Below are positions 25,157-33,800 of a DNA stretch of 64,000 bases, one piece after another. The stretch lies in NCBI GenBank assembly GCA_002862085.1, contig PKCK01000099.1, positions 1-64,000 on the forward strand, given 5' to 3'. This DNA is from Planctomycetota bacterium. Lineage in GTDB: Bacteria; Planctomycetota; UBA1135; GCA-002686595. Each line of letters begins with the position of its first letter. Position 1 is the stretch's first letter. The notes under the pieces were generated by a model, which saw only the letters and a program-made list of their open reading frames with translations, was not told where the DNA came from and did not search any database. The position numbers were made by a program, and so were the translations under genes.

Positions 25157-26470
25157 TCAGACGTCCCAGCCCTCTCGCTCGGGCTGGGCCACGAGCTCCT
25201 GCCCGGCGCTGGCGACGCCTTCGTCGAAGTCCCAGGTGATCTCGCCGCCCGAGCGGTAGGCGAGACACGCGAGCAGGACCGTCTCGGTCAGGCGGGTGCC
25301 GTACGCGAACTCGCAGAGCGGCGCGGGCCCCTCGCCCTTGATGGCGCTGAGCCACTCGACGTGATGGCCGGGAGACTCGGCGATCGAGGGCTCGGGCTGC
25401 ACCCACTCCGCGGCGGGATCGTCGAGCTCGACGCTCATCGTGTCGTAGGTGCTCACGATCCGTCCGCGAGCACCGATGAACACGTGGCAGTCGGGCAGGG
25501 GGACGTCCTCCGGCCTGCGACCTCCGTCGTACCAGTGAACGTCGACGGCGCGTCGCTGCGGCGTCGCCGCGTGACCCCAGCGCACGTGCATCCACGCGGG
25601 AGTCCCCTCCACCTTCGCGCTCCCACCGTCGGCGTCGGCGACCTCCGGTGTGTAGGGCGGGCCCTCGACCTCGACGGTCCGGGGCACGCCGAGATCGAGC
25701 GCCCAGTGAACGAGATCGACCCAGTGGCAGGCCATGTCCCCCACCGTGCCGTTGCCGTAGTCCCAGAAGCGCCGCCACCCCGCGGGGTGCAAGCCGTCGT
25801 GGTACTCGCGCCCGGCGGCGGGGCCGAGCCAGAGGTCCCAGGCGAGCCCCTCGGGGACCGGCTTGGTCGCGGCGCGGCGGCCGAGCGACCAGCTCTTGGA
25901 GCAGGCCACCTTCACCGTGTGCACCTCTCCGATCAACCCCGCGCGGATCGCCTCGACGACGCGGCGGTAGTTCGACCGCGCGTGGATCTGGGTCCCCATC
26001 TGCGTGGGGACGCCCGCCTCCGCTGCCAGCGTGCGGAGCTGGCGCGCCTCGCCGATGGTGCGGGTCAAGGGCTTCTCGCAGTAGACGGGGAGACCACGCC
26101 GGAGCGCGGCGCGGGCGATGGCCGCGTGGGTGTGGTCGGGAGTGGAGATCACGACACCGTCGAGGTCGTCGACCGCGGCCAGCATCTCGCGCCAGTCGAC
26201 GAACGTGGCGGGATCGGGACCGCCGCCGGCCTTCACTTGCTCCACGCCGCGCGCGAGGTGCCGCGCGTCCACGTCGCAGAGACAGGCGAGGTCTTCACCG
26301 AGGACGCCGGCGATGTTGGCTGCGCCCCGGTTCGCCGTGCCCACGGCCGCGAGCTTCAGCTTGGAGTCCTGGACACGGCCCGCCCTGACTGCGGGAGCGG
26401 TGGCCGCCAGGGCCCCGGCCGCGGCTGCCCCGCGCAGGACCCGCCGTCGTGAGATCTGGAGCTTCGACAT
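25157..26470 (-). CDS. Tat-exported Gfo/Idh/MocA family oxidoreductase
   Basis: 437 residues. The N-terminus carries a twin-arginine signal (SRRRVLRGAAAAGALAATAP), so the folded, cofactor-loaded enzyme is exported. The Rossmann part begins LKLAAVGTANRGAANIAG. The family motif is CEKPLTRTIGEARQL with the EKP lysine, and WDYGNGTVGDMACHWVDLV carries the catalytic-side His/Asp. These proteins are NAD(P)-dependent sugar or polyol dehydrogenases; exported versions are numerous in Planctomycetes and their substrates are mostly unknown. A TACCAT hexamer ends 7 bases before the ATG, pointing to a leaderless message. Confidence 0.9.
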   Translation of the reverse strand: MSKLQISRRRVLRGAAAAGALAATAPAVRAGRVQDSKLKLAAVGTANRGAANIAGVLGEDLACLCDVDARHLARGVEQVKAGGGPDPATFVDWREMLAAVDDLDGVVISTPDHTHAAIARAALRRGLPVYCEKPLTRTIGEARQLRTLAAEAGVPTQMGTQIHARSNYRRVVEAIRAGLIGEVHTVKVACSKSWSLGRRAATKPVPEGLAWDLWLGPAAGREYHDGLHPAGWRRFWDYGNGTVGDMACHWVDLVHWALDLGVPRTVEVEGPPYTPEVADADGGSAKVEGTPAWMHVRWGHAATPQRRAVDVHWYDGGRRPEDVPLPDCHVFIGARGRIVSTYDTMSVELDDPAAEWVQPEPSIAESPGHHVEWLSAIKGEGPAPLCEFAYGTRLTETVLLACLAYRSGGEITWDFDEGVASAGQELVAQPEREGWDV

Positions 26471-26477
26471 CGGCTCG

Positions 26478-26483
26478 ATGGTA
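26478..26483 (-). promoter_or_regulatory. TANNNT -10 element, leaderless oxidoreductase gene
   Basis: TACCAT ends 7 bases before the ATG at 26470. Confidence 0.5.
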
Positions 26484-26558
26484 GCGAGTGTGTTCCACGC
26501 CATAAGTGAAGTGAACGCAGGTGTCCGCGGCTCCAGCGCGCCGAAGGGCCCGCGGGTT

Positions 26559-27269
26559 TCAGGCCTGGCGCTGGCCGACGATCCGGTGCCGCTTGCGCGC
26601 GAAACCCGCGAGCCGCCTCACACGAAAGCCCACCTCGGTCAATCCCTCGCGGACGGCCGAGGCCGCGCTGTAGGTCGCGAGCGTCGCGCCCGGCGCGGAG
26701 AGCCGCGCGAGCTCCCGGTAGACCTGGAGGTTCCACATCCCCTGGTTCCTCGCCGGCGCGAACCCGTCCAGGTAGAGCGCGTCGAACGGGCCCTGGAGCC
26801 TGGCCAGGGCGGCGGCTCCATCGCCGAGCACGAGCTCGAGGTCGACCTGGAGGTTCTCCTCGATCTTCAGGGTCGCACGGCCGTCGCGGACCAGCGCCGG
26901 GTAGGCCTCGAGGAAGGAGGGCGCGAAGGGCGCGTCGCGTTGGATTCGTGCGAGATCCTCGGGGTGGACCGGGTGGAGCTCGATGGCCGCGTAGCGCAGC
27001 CGGAGCGGTTCGCTCCGCCCGACGGTCGCGAGGGCGTCCACGGTGGCCGAGAGATTCAGACCGAGCCCCAGCCCGGTCTCCAGGATCGCGAAGCTGCGCG
27101 CGGCGACGCAGCGCTCGGCCACGCGGTTGCCTTCGACGAAGACCTCCGCCGCCTGGCCCCGGCCGCTCCTCGAGCAGTAGACGTCGCCGTAGCGCGGGGC
27201 GAAGGGAGTCCCGTCCTCGAGGTATTCGAGTCGCGCCCATTCCACGGAGGGTCGGTCTTCGCTCGACAT
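26559..27269 (-). CDS. mnmD: MnmC1-like tRNA (5-methylaminomethyl-2-thiouridine) methyltransferase
   Basis: 236 residues, corresponding to the methyltransferase half of E. coli MnmC (DUF752) without the FAD oxidase half. It would methylate aminomethyl-uridine at the tRNA wobble position with S-adenosylmethionine. Motifs are EYLEDGTPFAPRYGDVYCS, the SAM-binding ILETGLGLGLNLSATV and the diagnostic LDGFAPARNQGMWN, followed by FRVRRLAGFARKRH. MnmG, which makes the precursor modification, is encoded at 1161-3092. The tRNA-Glu(UUC) gene 112 bases upstream is itself a substrate class of this pathway. Start chosen at MSSEDRPS. Confidence 0.87.
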   Translation of the reverse strand: MSSEDRPSVEWARLEYLEDGTPFAPRYGDVYCSRSGRGQAAEVFVEGNRVAERCVAARSFAILETGLGLGLNLSATVDALATVGRSEPLRLRYAAIELHPVHPEDLARIQRDAPFAPSFLEAYPALVRDGRATLKIEENLQVDLELVLGDGAAALARLQGPFDALYLDGFAPARNQGMWNLQVYRELARLSAPGATLATYSAASAVREGLTEVGFRVRRLAGFARKRHRIVGQRQA

Positions 27270-27381
27270 CACGCGGGAGCCGTTCGCGCCGCGACCCACG
27301 GCCGGTCGAGACAGCCCGTGAAAGAAGATCCCCGAGCCCTGTGCCAGCGCGCAGGGGAGCGCGGGGGACAGTGCCCGGGGA

Positions 27382-27459
27382 TGGTGACCCTAGGGGGATT
27401 CGAACCCCCGTCGCCAGGATGAAAACCTGGTGTCCTAGGCCTGACTAGACGATAGGGCC
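27382..27459 (-). tRNA. tRNA-Glu (anticodon UUC)
   Basis: A complete cloverleaf on the minus strand. Acceptor GGCCCUA pairs with UAGGGUC, with one G-U pair. The anticodon stem CCAGG/CCUGG holds the loop UUUUCAU, giving anticodon UUC. The T arm contains GGGGGUUCGAAUCCCCC. The discriminator is A and CCA is encoded (27382-27384). A strong promoter lies upstream at 27486-27514. Confidence 0.96.
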
Positions 27460-27485
27460 CCGGTGCCGACGAATCGACGGGCGGG

Positions 27486-27514
27486 AGAATAGGATCGGGT
27501 CTGGAGGGTGTCAA
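27486..27514 (-). promoter_or_regulatory. Sigma-70-type promoter of tRNA-Glu
   Basis: On the minus strand: TTGACA (27514-27509, perfect -35), a 17-base spacer, then TATTCT (27491-27486). Transcription would start near 27479, about 20 bases before the tRNA. It slightly overlaps the 3' end of eboE. Confidence 0.75.
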
Positions 27515-28803
27515 ACCCGAGCCGGGCCGTTTTTCCCCGGCGACCAGCCCCCTGCCTCGAGCAGGTCGAGGACGTGCCGGTACTCCCGCTCCAGCCCGTC
27601 GATCACGGCGGCGCCGTCGCGCGGCGCGCCCGCGGACTCGGGCAGCACGTTCCACGTGTAGGTCTCGATCTCGACGTGGAGCTCCTCGGCGGCGGGACGG
27701 GCCAGCGCCGCCCGCAGGACTGCGTCGGCGTGATCCCTCGTCGTCGCCAGACCGGCGGCACGTTCGAGGTCCACAGGGACGTGGAAGTGGCAGCGCCACT
27801 CATCGGCGCGGGCCCATGACCCATCGGCGTCGCCGGCCGCCTCGCGCAGCGCTGGCAGGTCGCGGAGGTGCAGGAATTCGCCCTCGGCCCGCGCCGTCAC
27901 CTGGTGCAGGAAGCGCGGCTCGTCGAGGCCGAGGAGCGCCTCGCGAGCGGCCGGGTGCGACGCCGGCGCCTCCAGCCGCAGCGCGCTCGAGAACTGGATC
28001 TTGCCGAGGGGCCCGCCCATGCTCGCGAGTTCCACGGCGAGCGCGGGATCCTCGAACTCCACCGCCGAATGGCAGCAGTCCAAGCAGGTCCCCAGGTGCC
28101 GCTCCATGAGCGCGGCCGTCGCCTCGGCGGGGTGGCCGAATTCATCGGCGAGGACGCGTGTCCCCACGAGGCGAGCGAACATGAGGGACTCGGCGAGGGC
28201 GCGCGAGTTCCTGGCCGAGGCGTCGGGCTCGGCCTCGACGGCGAGGACGAGGCGCGGTCCGCCCTGTGCTTCGATCCGCGCGAACTCCCCCACCGCCCGG
28301 GCCATCCCCTCGGCGCAGGCGCGCAGCCCGCTGCGGTCCGTGATCTCCGCGCCGTAGGCGCCTGGGTGGGTGCTGATCGCGATCGTGCGGCCAGGACCCC
28401 CGGCCAGCCGCGCGGCCACGCGCCCGACGTCGACGGTGTACGCGAGGCGCTCGGGCGTGCGCCAGTCGGGCTCGTAGACGCGCTCCTTCAGCCCGTCCTC
28501 CTGGAAGCCGCCCTGCGGGAACGCGTTGTAGGTGAAGGGATCGACGCCGAGGGCCCGGATCAGGTCCGCGAAGCCCTCGAGGGCGGACTCGTCGGACGCG
28601 AGCGCGCGCGCGGGTCCCTCCCCCAGGTACATCCCCACGCCGAAGTCCCGGCCGCCCCCGAGGCGCTCGGCGAGGGGGGCCACGAAGTCCTCCAGAGCGC
28701 GTTCGACGTCGGCGAGCGTCTCCGATGGGTGGAGGTTGAGGCAGTAGCCCAGGCGGACGGCGCGCGGGCCGTCCGCGGCTGCGCCTCCGCGCGAGAGGAG
28801 CAT
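27511..28803 (-). CDS. eboE: EboE-like protein (xylose-isomerase-like TIM barrel)
   Basis: 430 residues. The sequence follows EboE, a TIM-barrel protein of the xylose isomerase/endonuclease IV superfamily: LGYCLNLHPSETLADV at the N-terminus, TYNAFPQGGFQEDGLKERVY, the metal-site-like GTCLDCCHSAVEFEDP, KIQFSSALRLE, EWRCHFHVPVDLE and VEIETYTWNVLPES. In ebo clusters it works with EboA-F, including a UbiA-like prenyltransferase, in exporting or making secondary metabolites. None of those partners is in this window. Its ATG overlaps the stop of the Trm112-like gene (TGATG). Enzymatic activity is unknown. Confidence 0.82.
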   Translation of the reverse strand: MLLSRGGAAADGPRAVRLGYCLNLHPSETLADVERALEDFVAPLAERLGGGRDFGVGMYLGEGPARALASDESALEGFADLIRALGVDPFTYNAFPQGGFQEDGLKERVYEPDWRTPERLAYTVDVGRVAARLAGGPGRTIAISTHPGAYGAEITDRSGLRACAEGMARAVGEFARIEAQGGPRLVLAVEAEPDASARNSRALAESLMFARLVGTRVLADEFGHPAEATAALMERHLGTCLDCCHSAVEFEDPALAVELASMGGPLGKIQFSSALRLEAPASHPAAREALLGLDEPRFLHQVTARAEGEFLHLRDLPALREAAGDADGSWARADEWRCHFHVPVDLERAAGLATTRDHADAVLRAALARPAAEELHVEIETYTWNVLPESAGAPRDGAAVIDGLEREYRHVLDLLEAGGWSPGKNGPARV

Positions 28804-29057
28804 CAGAGATCGGCGGTGCGGACGCCGTTGTCGACCATGCAGATCGGGATCTTGTGGCGGACGAGGTAGAGCACCTCGCCGTCCTCCCGCAGGAGCGCCC
28901 CCTCGACCGGCTCGGTCACCGCTCCGCCGCCGACGTCCTGGAGTGCGCCCCCTGCGATGGCTGCGTTGAGCTTCTCGACCAGCGCGTCGTCCGCGAGCGC
29001 GAGGGGCTGCTTGGTCTCGGGGCAGGCGAGGATCGCGAGGAGTTCGTCGTGGATCAC
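28803..29057 (-). CDS. Trm112-family protein
   Basis: 84 residues from a GTG start. The opening reads IHDELLAILACPETKQPL, the standard Trm112/YcaR N-terminus, followed by LAINAAI-type helices and GEVLYLVRHKIPICMVD near the end, also typical. Only the ACP cysteine of the usual zinc ligands remains plus one Cys in IPICMV, as in most bacterial members. Archaeal and eukaryotic Trm112 activates methyltransferases; the bacterial role is unclear. The frame is open upstream (possible ATG at 29168), but those residues do not look like the family. The stop overlaps the eboE start. Confidence 0.72.
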   Translation of the reverse strand: MIHDELLAILACPETKQPLALADDALVEKLNAAIAGGALQDVGGGAVTEPVEGALLREDGEVLYLVRHKIPICMVDNGVRTADL

Positions 29058-29216
29058 GGGTGTTCCGTCGGAGGACTGCGGGACGAGGCGCCAGGCTCCG
29101 GCGCCTGCGCCCCGGAGAGCGTGGGCCATGGCGAGGGCCGCTGCAAGCGCAGGCAGTGCCTGGATCACGGAGCGGCCCTTGACCCCCCGGCCCGCGAGGC
29201 CGACCTTCCCCTGGAC

Positions 29217-30371
29217 ATGGTCGGCCTCAACCTCGCTCCCTTGGCCCTCGCGGCCAGCGTGCTGCCCCTTCTCGCGACCTCCGACGCCGCCCCGGCAGCG
29301 GGCGTGGCCTTGGCCCAGAAGGATACCGGGGGCACCAGCTGGCTCGCTTTCCCCGACGAGCCCCTCGGGCGGCCCTGGGCATCGGTGGGTGCAGGCACGA
29401 AGGCCTGGACGTTCCTGGCCGAACCGGGCTCCGAGGCCCTGGAGGCGGAGGGCGGGCCCTGGCCCACGTGGGCGGCGGACCTCGGGATCGTGGCGTCGAG
29501 CGAGCCCTCACCTGAGCGCCGCGAGGCGATCGCACGGCTTTGCCGCTTCGCTGCCCGAGACGGCCGGCCGGACGACGCGTACCGATGGGCGGCGGCCCTC
29601 GGGGCGGGCGACCCGGAAGGACTCGCCGGCGTGGTCCCCTACCTGTTCCCGGGCGTTCCCTTCGGTACCTCGCTCGGGGCCGCCGGGCGCCCCGGACCGC
29701 TCGGCCCCTCGATGGCCCTGCGTCCGCTCCTGCCTCCCGCCACGGAGCGGTTGCCCTTCGGGCAGATCCAGTGGCGTGAAGCCACCGCTCGTGGACTCCA
29801 GACCGGAGACACGCGCTTCGACCTCCTGGTCAAGGTGGACGGCTCGGGGGTCGTCGCCGAGTTCCAGGAGATCCAGGGCAGCCGCGGCGCCGTCGACCTC
29901 GTCCTGCCCGCACCCGCGGGCTACCGCCTGAAGACCCTCTACGTCGACTGGGAGAAGATGCCCCTGCCGGAGGGCGCCGATGCGGAGACGATCGACTGGT
30001 CGCGCCACCCGGTGCGCGTACCGCTCGATCCGGAGGAGGGCAGCTTTTCGGTCTTCGCGCGGCTCGCACCGCTGCCGGCCGAACTCCCCACTCCCCCGGG
30101 CGGGACGCTGCCCGCCGCGCTGATCGAGGCCGGTCTCGAGGTGCGCACCGGCGACCGCTCCCCGCCCGCTGTCGAGGACGTGGTCCGGGCCTGGGGACGG
30201 GCGGTGGGCGTCGACGCCCGGGTCCGCCGCGTCGTTTCGCTGCACGAGCCCGTGGACCGCACGGTGCGCGGCGCCGTGATCGATCTCACCAGGAGCGCGG
30301 ACCCGGCGCGGCTCGTGCGCGCGGTGACGAGCGCCATCGAGCTCCGATTCCTCCCCGTCCGAGCGCGCTGA
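29217..30371 (+). CDS. Exported protein of unknown function
   Basis: 384 residues. A hydrophobic N-terminus (MVGLNLAPLALAASVLPLL) looks like a signal peptide. The remainder is Pro/Gly/Ala-rich with helical stretches (RREAIARLCRFAARDGRPDD) and beta segments (RFDLLVKVDGSGVVAEFQEI). No family recognised and no catalytic motif. It is divergent from the Trm112-like gene and ends 54 bases before pepP on the same strand. Start position is moderately certain. Confidence 0.55.
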   Translation: MVGLNLAPLALAASVLPLLATSDAAPAAGVALAQKDTGGTSWLAFPDEPLGRPWASVGAGTKAWTFLAEPGSEALEAEGGPWPTWAADLGIVASSEPSPERREAIARLCRFAARDGRPDDAYRWAAALGAGDPEGLAGVVPYLFPGVPFGTSLGAAGRPGPLGPSMALRPLLPPATERLPFGQIQWREATARGLQTGDTRFDLLVKVDGSGVVAEFQEIQGSRGAVDLVLPAPAGYRLKTLYVDWEKMPLPEGADAETIDWSRHPVRVPLDPEEGSFSVFARLAPLPAELPTPPGGTLPAALIEAGLEVRTGDRSPPAVEDVVRAWGRAVGVDARVRRVVSLHEPVDRTVRGAVIDLTRSADPARLVRAVTSAIELRFLPVRAR

Positions 30372-30425
30372 GGCGATCCGGGCCCCGAACGTGGAGGGCG
30401 GGGGCGAGTACCCTTGAGGGGCCCC

Positions 30426-31763
30426 ATGCAGAACTCTCTCCACGCCCGACACCGCGAGGCCTACCTCGAGCGGCTGGCCGCAGAAGGCGCCGCCGCGGTC
30501 GTCCCCACGGCGAGCCCGAAGGTCAGGAGCAACGACTCCGACTACCGGTTCCGCCCGCACAGTGACTTCTGGTACCTGACCGGCTTCGACGAGCCAGGCG
30601 CGTGCCTCGTCCTCTTGCCCGCGCGTGGCGAACAGGCGGCGCGGACCGTGCTCTTCCTGCGGCCGAAGGACAAGGAGCGCGAGATCTGGGACGGCCGGCG
30701 GCTCGGCGTCGAGGACGCCCCGGCGGCCCTCGGCGTCGACGAGGCCCACGACGTCGCACGGCTGTGGGACGAGCTGCCCGAGCTGCTGTCCGGCCACGAG
30801 GCGATCGCATGGCGCTTCGGCGACGACGAGGATGCGGACCGACGGATGATCGAGGTCTTCACCGGGCTCCGAGCCAGCGCGCGCGGGGCGGTCCGTCCGC
30901 CCGTCTCCCTGCTCGATCCCGCGCCGCATCTGCACGAGATGCGGGTCATCAAGTCCGCTGACGAGCTGGAGTTCATGCGGAGCGCCGCCCAGCTGACCGC
31001 GGCGGCGCACCGGGACCTCATGGGGTTCGTGACCCCCGGGCGCAACGAGTGCGAGGTCGAGGCCTTCCTCGACCACGCCTACCGCTCGAACGGCTCCACC
31101 GGCGCGGCCTACGGACACATCTGCGCCGGCGGCGCCAACGCGTGCATCCTGCACTACGTCGAGAACGATCAGCCGCTCGCGGACGGCGATCTGATCCTCG
31201 TCGACTCGGGGGCTGAGTGGGGCTACTACGCGGCTGACATCACGCGGACCTTCCCGGTGAACGGGCGTTTCAGCGATGACCAGCGCGCCATCTACGAGGT
31301 CGTGCTGCGCGCGGAGATGGCTGCGATCGATGCCGTCAGACCCGGCGTACGCTTCGACGAGATCCACCAGGCCGCCCTCGAGGTGATCGTCGATGGCCTG
31401 ATCGAGCTGGGCCTGGTCACGGGGACGCGGCAGGAGGTCCTCGACGCGGGCAGCTACCGCGCCTTCTTCATGCACAAGACCAGCCACTGGCTGGGCCTCG
31501 ACGTCCACGACCAGGGTCGCTACTACGAAGGTGGGGAGTCCCGCGCGCTCCAGCCCGGGATGGTCCTCACCGTCGAGCCGGGTCTCTACATCGACCCCGA
31601 GAACACCGACGTGGACGAGCGCTGGCGCGGGATCGGGGTGCGTATCGAGGACGACGTGGTCGTGACCGCGGAGGGGCACGAGGTGCTGACCCAGGGCGCG
31701 CCCAAGACCGTGGAGCAGGTGGAGGCGGCGTGTGGGGCCGCCGCGGCGACGACCGGGAGCTGA
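30426..31763 (+). CDS. pepP: Xaa-Pro aminopeptidase
   Basis: 445 residues. It removes N-terminal residues preceding proline and is cytoplasmic. The N-terminal creatinase-type domain includes DYRFRPHSDFWYLTGFDEP. The pita-bread domain holds the two-metal site: Asp pair in LVDSGAEWGYYAADITRTFP, His in HWLGLDVHD, Glu in VEPGLYI and Glu in GVRIEDDVVV. The Shine-Dalgarno-like GAGGGG 4 bases upstream of the ATG favours this start over the in-frame TTG at 30414. The membrane protein at 31776 begins 12 bases after the stop. Confidence 0.93.
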   Translation: MQNSLHARHREAYLERLAAEGAAAVVPTASPKVRSNDSDYRFRPHSDFWYLTGFDEPGACLVLLPARGEQAARTVLFLRPKDKEREIWDGRRLGVEDAPAALGVDEAHDVARLWDELPELLSGHEAIAWRFGDDEDADRRMIEVFTGLRASARGAVRPPVSLLDPAPHLHEMRVIKSADELEFMRSAAQLTAAAHRDLMGFVTPGRNECEVEAFLDHAYRSNGSTGAAYGHICAGGANACILHYVENDQPLADGDLILVDSGAEWGYYAADITRTFPVNGRFSDDQRAIYEVVLRAEMAAIDAVRPGVRFDEIHQAALEVIVDGLIELGLVTGTRQEVLDAGSYRAFFMHKTSHWLGLDVHDQGRYYEGGESRALQPGMVLTVEPGLYIDPENTDVDERWRGIGVRIEDDVVVTAEGHEVLTQGAPKTVEQVEAACGAAAATTGS

Positions 31764-31775
31764 GGCCCACGCACC

Positions 31776-32723
31776 GTGGCGATGGAGCAGGATCAGCGCG
31801 GCGGGGCGGGCGAGCCGGACCCGGCCGCCCTCGCGGACTCGGGAATCCTCGTCCGCCGCTTCGTCGGCGAGGACAACCCCGAGGAGGCGTCTCGTGTCCT
31901 GCGCGAAGCGCTTCGACGAGCGCCCCTCCCCAGCCTCTCCGGACTCGCCTTCGAGATCATGGGGCTCGCCTGGGTGTTCGGCGGGCTGTTCGGGCTCCTG
32001 TGCGTCAGCGCCCTCGTGCCAGTGGAACGCCGCGTCTCGGCCGCGCTCGACAGCTTCCTCCCCGTCGCGGCGCCCGAGAGCCTTCCTTTCTGGCTCGCAG
32101 CATTGGTCCCGGTCGTCCTGTTCAGCGTGCGGGTCGCAGCCGGTCTCGCCAGGATCGCCAGCGAGGGGAAGGGCCAAGGCGGCGGAGCGAACGCCGTGCG
32201 AGCCTTTCGACTGGGCGGACGCGTCCAGGTCTCCGCGGTCGCCGTGTGGCTCCAGATCTTCGGGATGATGGCCTGCGCGACCGTGGTCCTGCTCGCGCCG
32301 CTCGTACTCCTGAGCGTCGTCGTGCAGGTCGAGATGCTCCAGCCCCTCTGGGTCGTCCTCGCGGGGCTCGGACTCACCTTCACGCTCTGCTACGGGGCTG
32401 CGCTGGGCGCCGTTCAAGAGCTCGCCATGGCGAGCCTCGTCCGCCACGAGCGAGGAACGGGCTCGGCGATCCTGCACGCGTGGCGCCTGATGAGGAACAA
32501 GCGACTCACGGCCTCGCGTATGGCCGTCGTGGAGATGGCCGCGCGCGTGGTGATCGTGGCGACGGCCTGGGCCGTCGGCGAGTTCGCGAGCGTGTGGCTG
32601 GGGATCGGACAGCTGGTGGTCTTCGGCGCCCTCGTCGGCGGCTTCAGGTGCCAGGCCTGGGCCCTGGGATTCCCGCGCATCGGGGGCCTGGAGGCGGAGA
32701 CCACTCAGCCGCTCGCCTCCTGA
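31776..32723 (+). CDS. Multi-pass membrane protein of unknown function
   Basis: 315 residues. After a 50-residue hydrophilic N-terminus come about six membrane helices, e.g. MGLAWVFGGLFGLLCVSALV, PFWLAALVPVVLFSVRVA, ACATVVLLAPLVLLSVVVQ and PLWVVLAGLGLTFTLCYGAA. A charged loop (LVRHERGTGSAILHAWRLMR) precedes the final helices. This pattern, with paired helices and a basic amphipathic loop, is common in planctomycete DUF-type proteins; no name can be given. GTG at 31776 or ATG at 31782 may be the start. It follows pepP closely and probably shares its transcript. Confidence 0.62.
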   Translation: MAMEQDQRGGAGEPDPAALADSGILVRRFVGEDNPEEASRVLREALRRAPLPSLSGLAFEIMGLAWVFGGLFGLLCVSALVPVERRVSAALDSFLPVAAPESLPFWLAALVPVVLFSVRVAAGLARIASEGKGQGGGANAVRAFRLGGRVQVSAVAVWLQIFGMMACATVVLLAPLVLLSVVVQVEMLQPLWVVLAGLGLTFTLCYGAALGAVQELAMASLVRHERGTGSAILHAWRLMRNKRLTASRMAVVEMAARVVIVATAWAVGEFASVWLGIGQLVVFGALVGGFRCQAWALGFPRIGGLEAETTQPLAS

Positions 32724-32871
32724 GCCCGGAGTCCCGCGGATCGGCCGCGATGCCCCTGCCGTGGGCGCTCCGGAGCCGGCCCTCCGGTGACTCCCGGACA
32801 CCGTGAACACCACGCCTCCCGATCCCCCCTCGGCGCGCGCCCTGCACCTCGTGTGAACCGCCCCACAAGAG

Positions 32872-32910
32872 ACCAGCCCGCATCGTCGCTGCGCGACGGT
32901 GCGGGCTGGT
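32872..32910 (-). terminator. Long hairpin fused to the 3' end of tRNA-Lys
   Basis: ACCAGCCCGCA pairs perfectly with TGCGGGCTGGT, with an inner CGTCGC/GCGACG stem and a triloop, 18 bp in all counting one wobble. Read on the minus strand it begins with the ACCA end of tRNA-Lys and is followed by CTCTTGTGG. It is probably the intrinsic terminator of the tRNA transcript. Confidence 0.6.
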
Positions 32911-32982
32911 GAGCGCGCCAGGGCTCGAACCTGGGACCTACTGGTTAAAAGCCAGTTGCTCTACCAACTGAGCTACGCGCCC
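32907..32982 (-). tRNA. tRNA-Lys (anticodon UUU)
   Basis: 76 bases with encoded CCA (32907-32909). The acceptor is GGGCGCG/CGCGCUC, the D arm AGCUCAGUUGGUAGAGC, the anticodon stem ACUGG/CCAGU with loop CUUUUAA giving UUU, and the T arm CCAGGUUCGAGCCCUGG. All stems pair without mismatch. Confidence 0.96.
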
Positions 32983-33025
32983 TTTCATGGTCTCGCCCAC
33001 CGAATCCCGGCCGACGAGCGCCGAG

Positions 33026-33053
33026 ATCCTACGGTTTCCCAAGGCGATCTCAA
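33026..33053 (-). promoter_or_regulatory. Promoter of tRNA-Lys
   Basis: Minus strand: TTGAGA (33053-33048), a 16-base spacer, then TAGGAT (33031-33026). The inferred start is near 33019, about 37 bases before the tRNA. Confidence 0.55.
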
Positions 33054-33111
33054 GGAGAGAGCGGGGAGTTTGGCCCGCGTCCTCGAGCCCCTGTGACGGT
33101 GGCTCCGACGT

Positions 33112-33152
33112 GTGCTCGGGCCCCCGCGGACGCGGGCGCCCGGGCGCAGCAC
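33112..33152 (-). terminator. Hairpin after frr (end of rpsB operon)
   Basis: Starting two bases after the frr stop, GTGCT-CGGGC-CCCGC pairs with GCGGG-GCCCG-AGCAC (as read on the plus strand) with a small bulge. No T run; GC-type terminator. Confidence 0.5.
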
Positions 33153-33153
33153 T

Positions 33154-33714
33154 TCAGTCTTCGAGGACCTCCTTGGTCTTCTTGTCCTGCACCTCACCGA
33201 CCTTGCCCTCGTACTCCTTCAGGAGCTTCTGGATCTCGTCCTGGAGGTCGCGGTTGTCGTCCTCGGTGATGTCGCTCTTCTTCTGAAGCGCGTCGGCCTC
33301 CTTGTTCGCATCGCGGCGAATGTTCCGCAGGGACACCCGCCCCTCCTCGCCGAGGTCCTTGGCCTTGGCCGCGTACTTCTTGCGCTGGTCCCCGCTGAGC
33401 GGCGGCATGGTGAGCCGGATGATCTTGCCGTCGTTCTCCGGCGCGATGCCGATGTCCGATTTCATCAGAGCCTTCTCGATCTCCTTCACCACGCTCGCGT
33501 CGAAGGGCTTGATCGCCAGGGTCCGCGCCTCGGGGACCGTGATCTGCGCGATCTGGCTCAGCGGCGTCGGGGTGCCGTAGTAATCCACGCGCACGTGCTC
33601 CACCAGCGCCGAGGAGGCGCGGGAGGTGCGGATGTTCCGCAGCATGTCACGGGTGTGGCCCAGGGCCTTCTCCATGCGGCCCTTGGCGTCGGCGAGAACG
33701 TCGTCGTAGCTCAT
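33154..33714 (-). CDS. frr: Ribosome recycling factor
   Basis: 186 residues, the standard RRF length. RRF with EF-G splits the post-termination ribosome. It is a three-helix bundle with an inserted beta domain: MEKALGHTRDMLRNIRTSRAS, VDYYGTPTPLSQIAQITVPEA, PFDASVVKEIEKALMKSDIG, IRLTMPPLSGDQRKKYAAKA and RNIRRDANKEADALQKK are all family-typical. Last gene of rpsB-tsf-pyrH-frr, 86 bases after pyrH. Confidence 0.97.
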   Translation of the reverse strand: MSYDDVLADAKGRMEKALGHTRDMLRNIRTSRASSALVEHVRVDYYGTPTPLSQIAQITVPEARTLAIKPFDASVVKEIEKALMKSDIGIAPENDGKIIRLTMPPLSGDQRKKYAAKAKDLGEEGRVSLRNIRRDANKEADALQKKSDITEDDNRDLQDEIQKLLKEYEGKVGEVQDKKTKEVLED

Positions 33715-33800
33715 CGTTCTGGTCGCGGGATCCTCTGGATCCCCGGTCGTGGGTCTGGGTTGGGTGGTGACTGTTGAGAGAGGGGACTCGCCCCGGGCCG

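Noticed and set aside
29508..32813. A minus-strand open frame of about 1100 codons antisense to pepP and its neighbours
   Set aside because: Same effect of high GC. The product is Arg/Asp/Glu-rich without recognisable domains, while the plus-strand genes have clear motifs.
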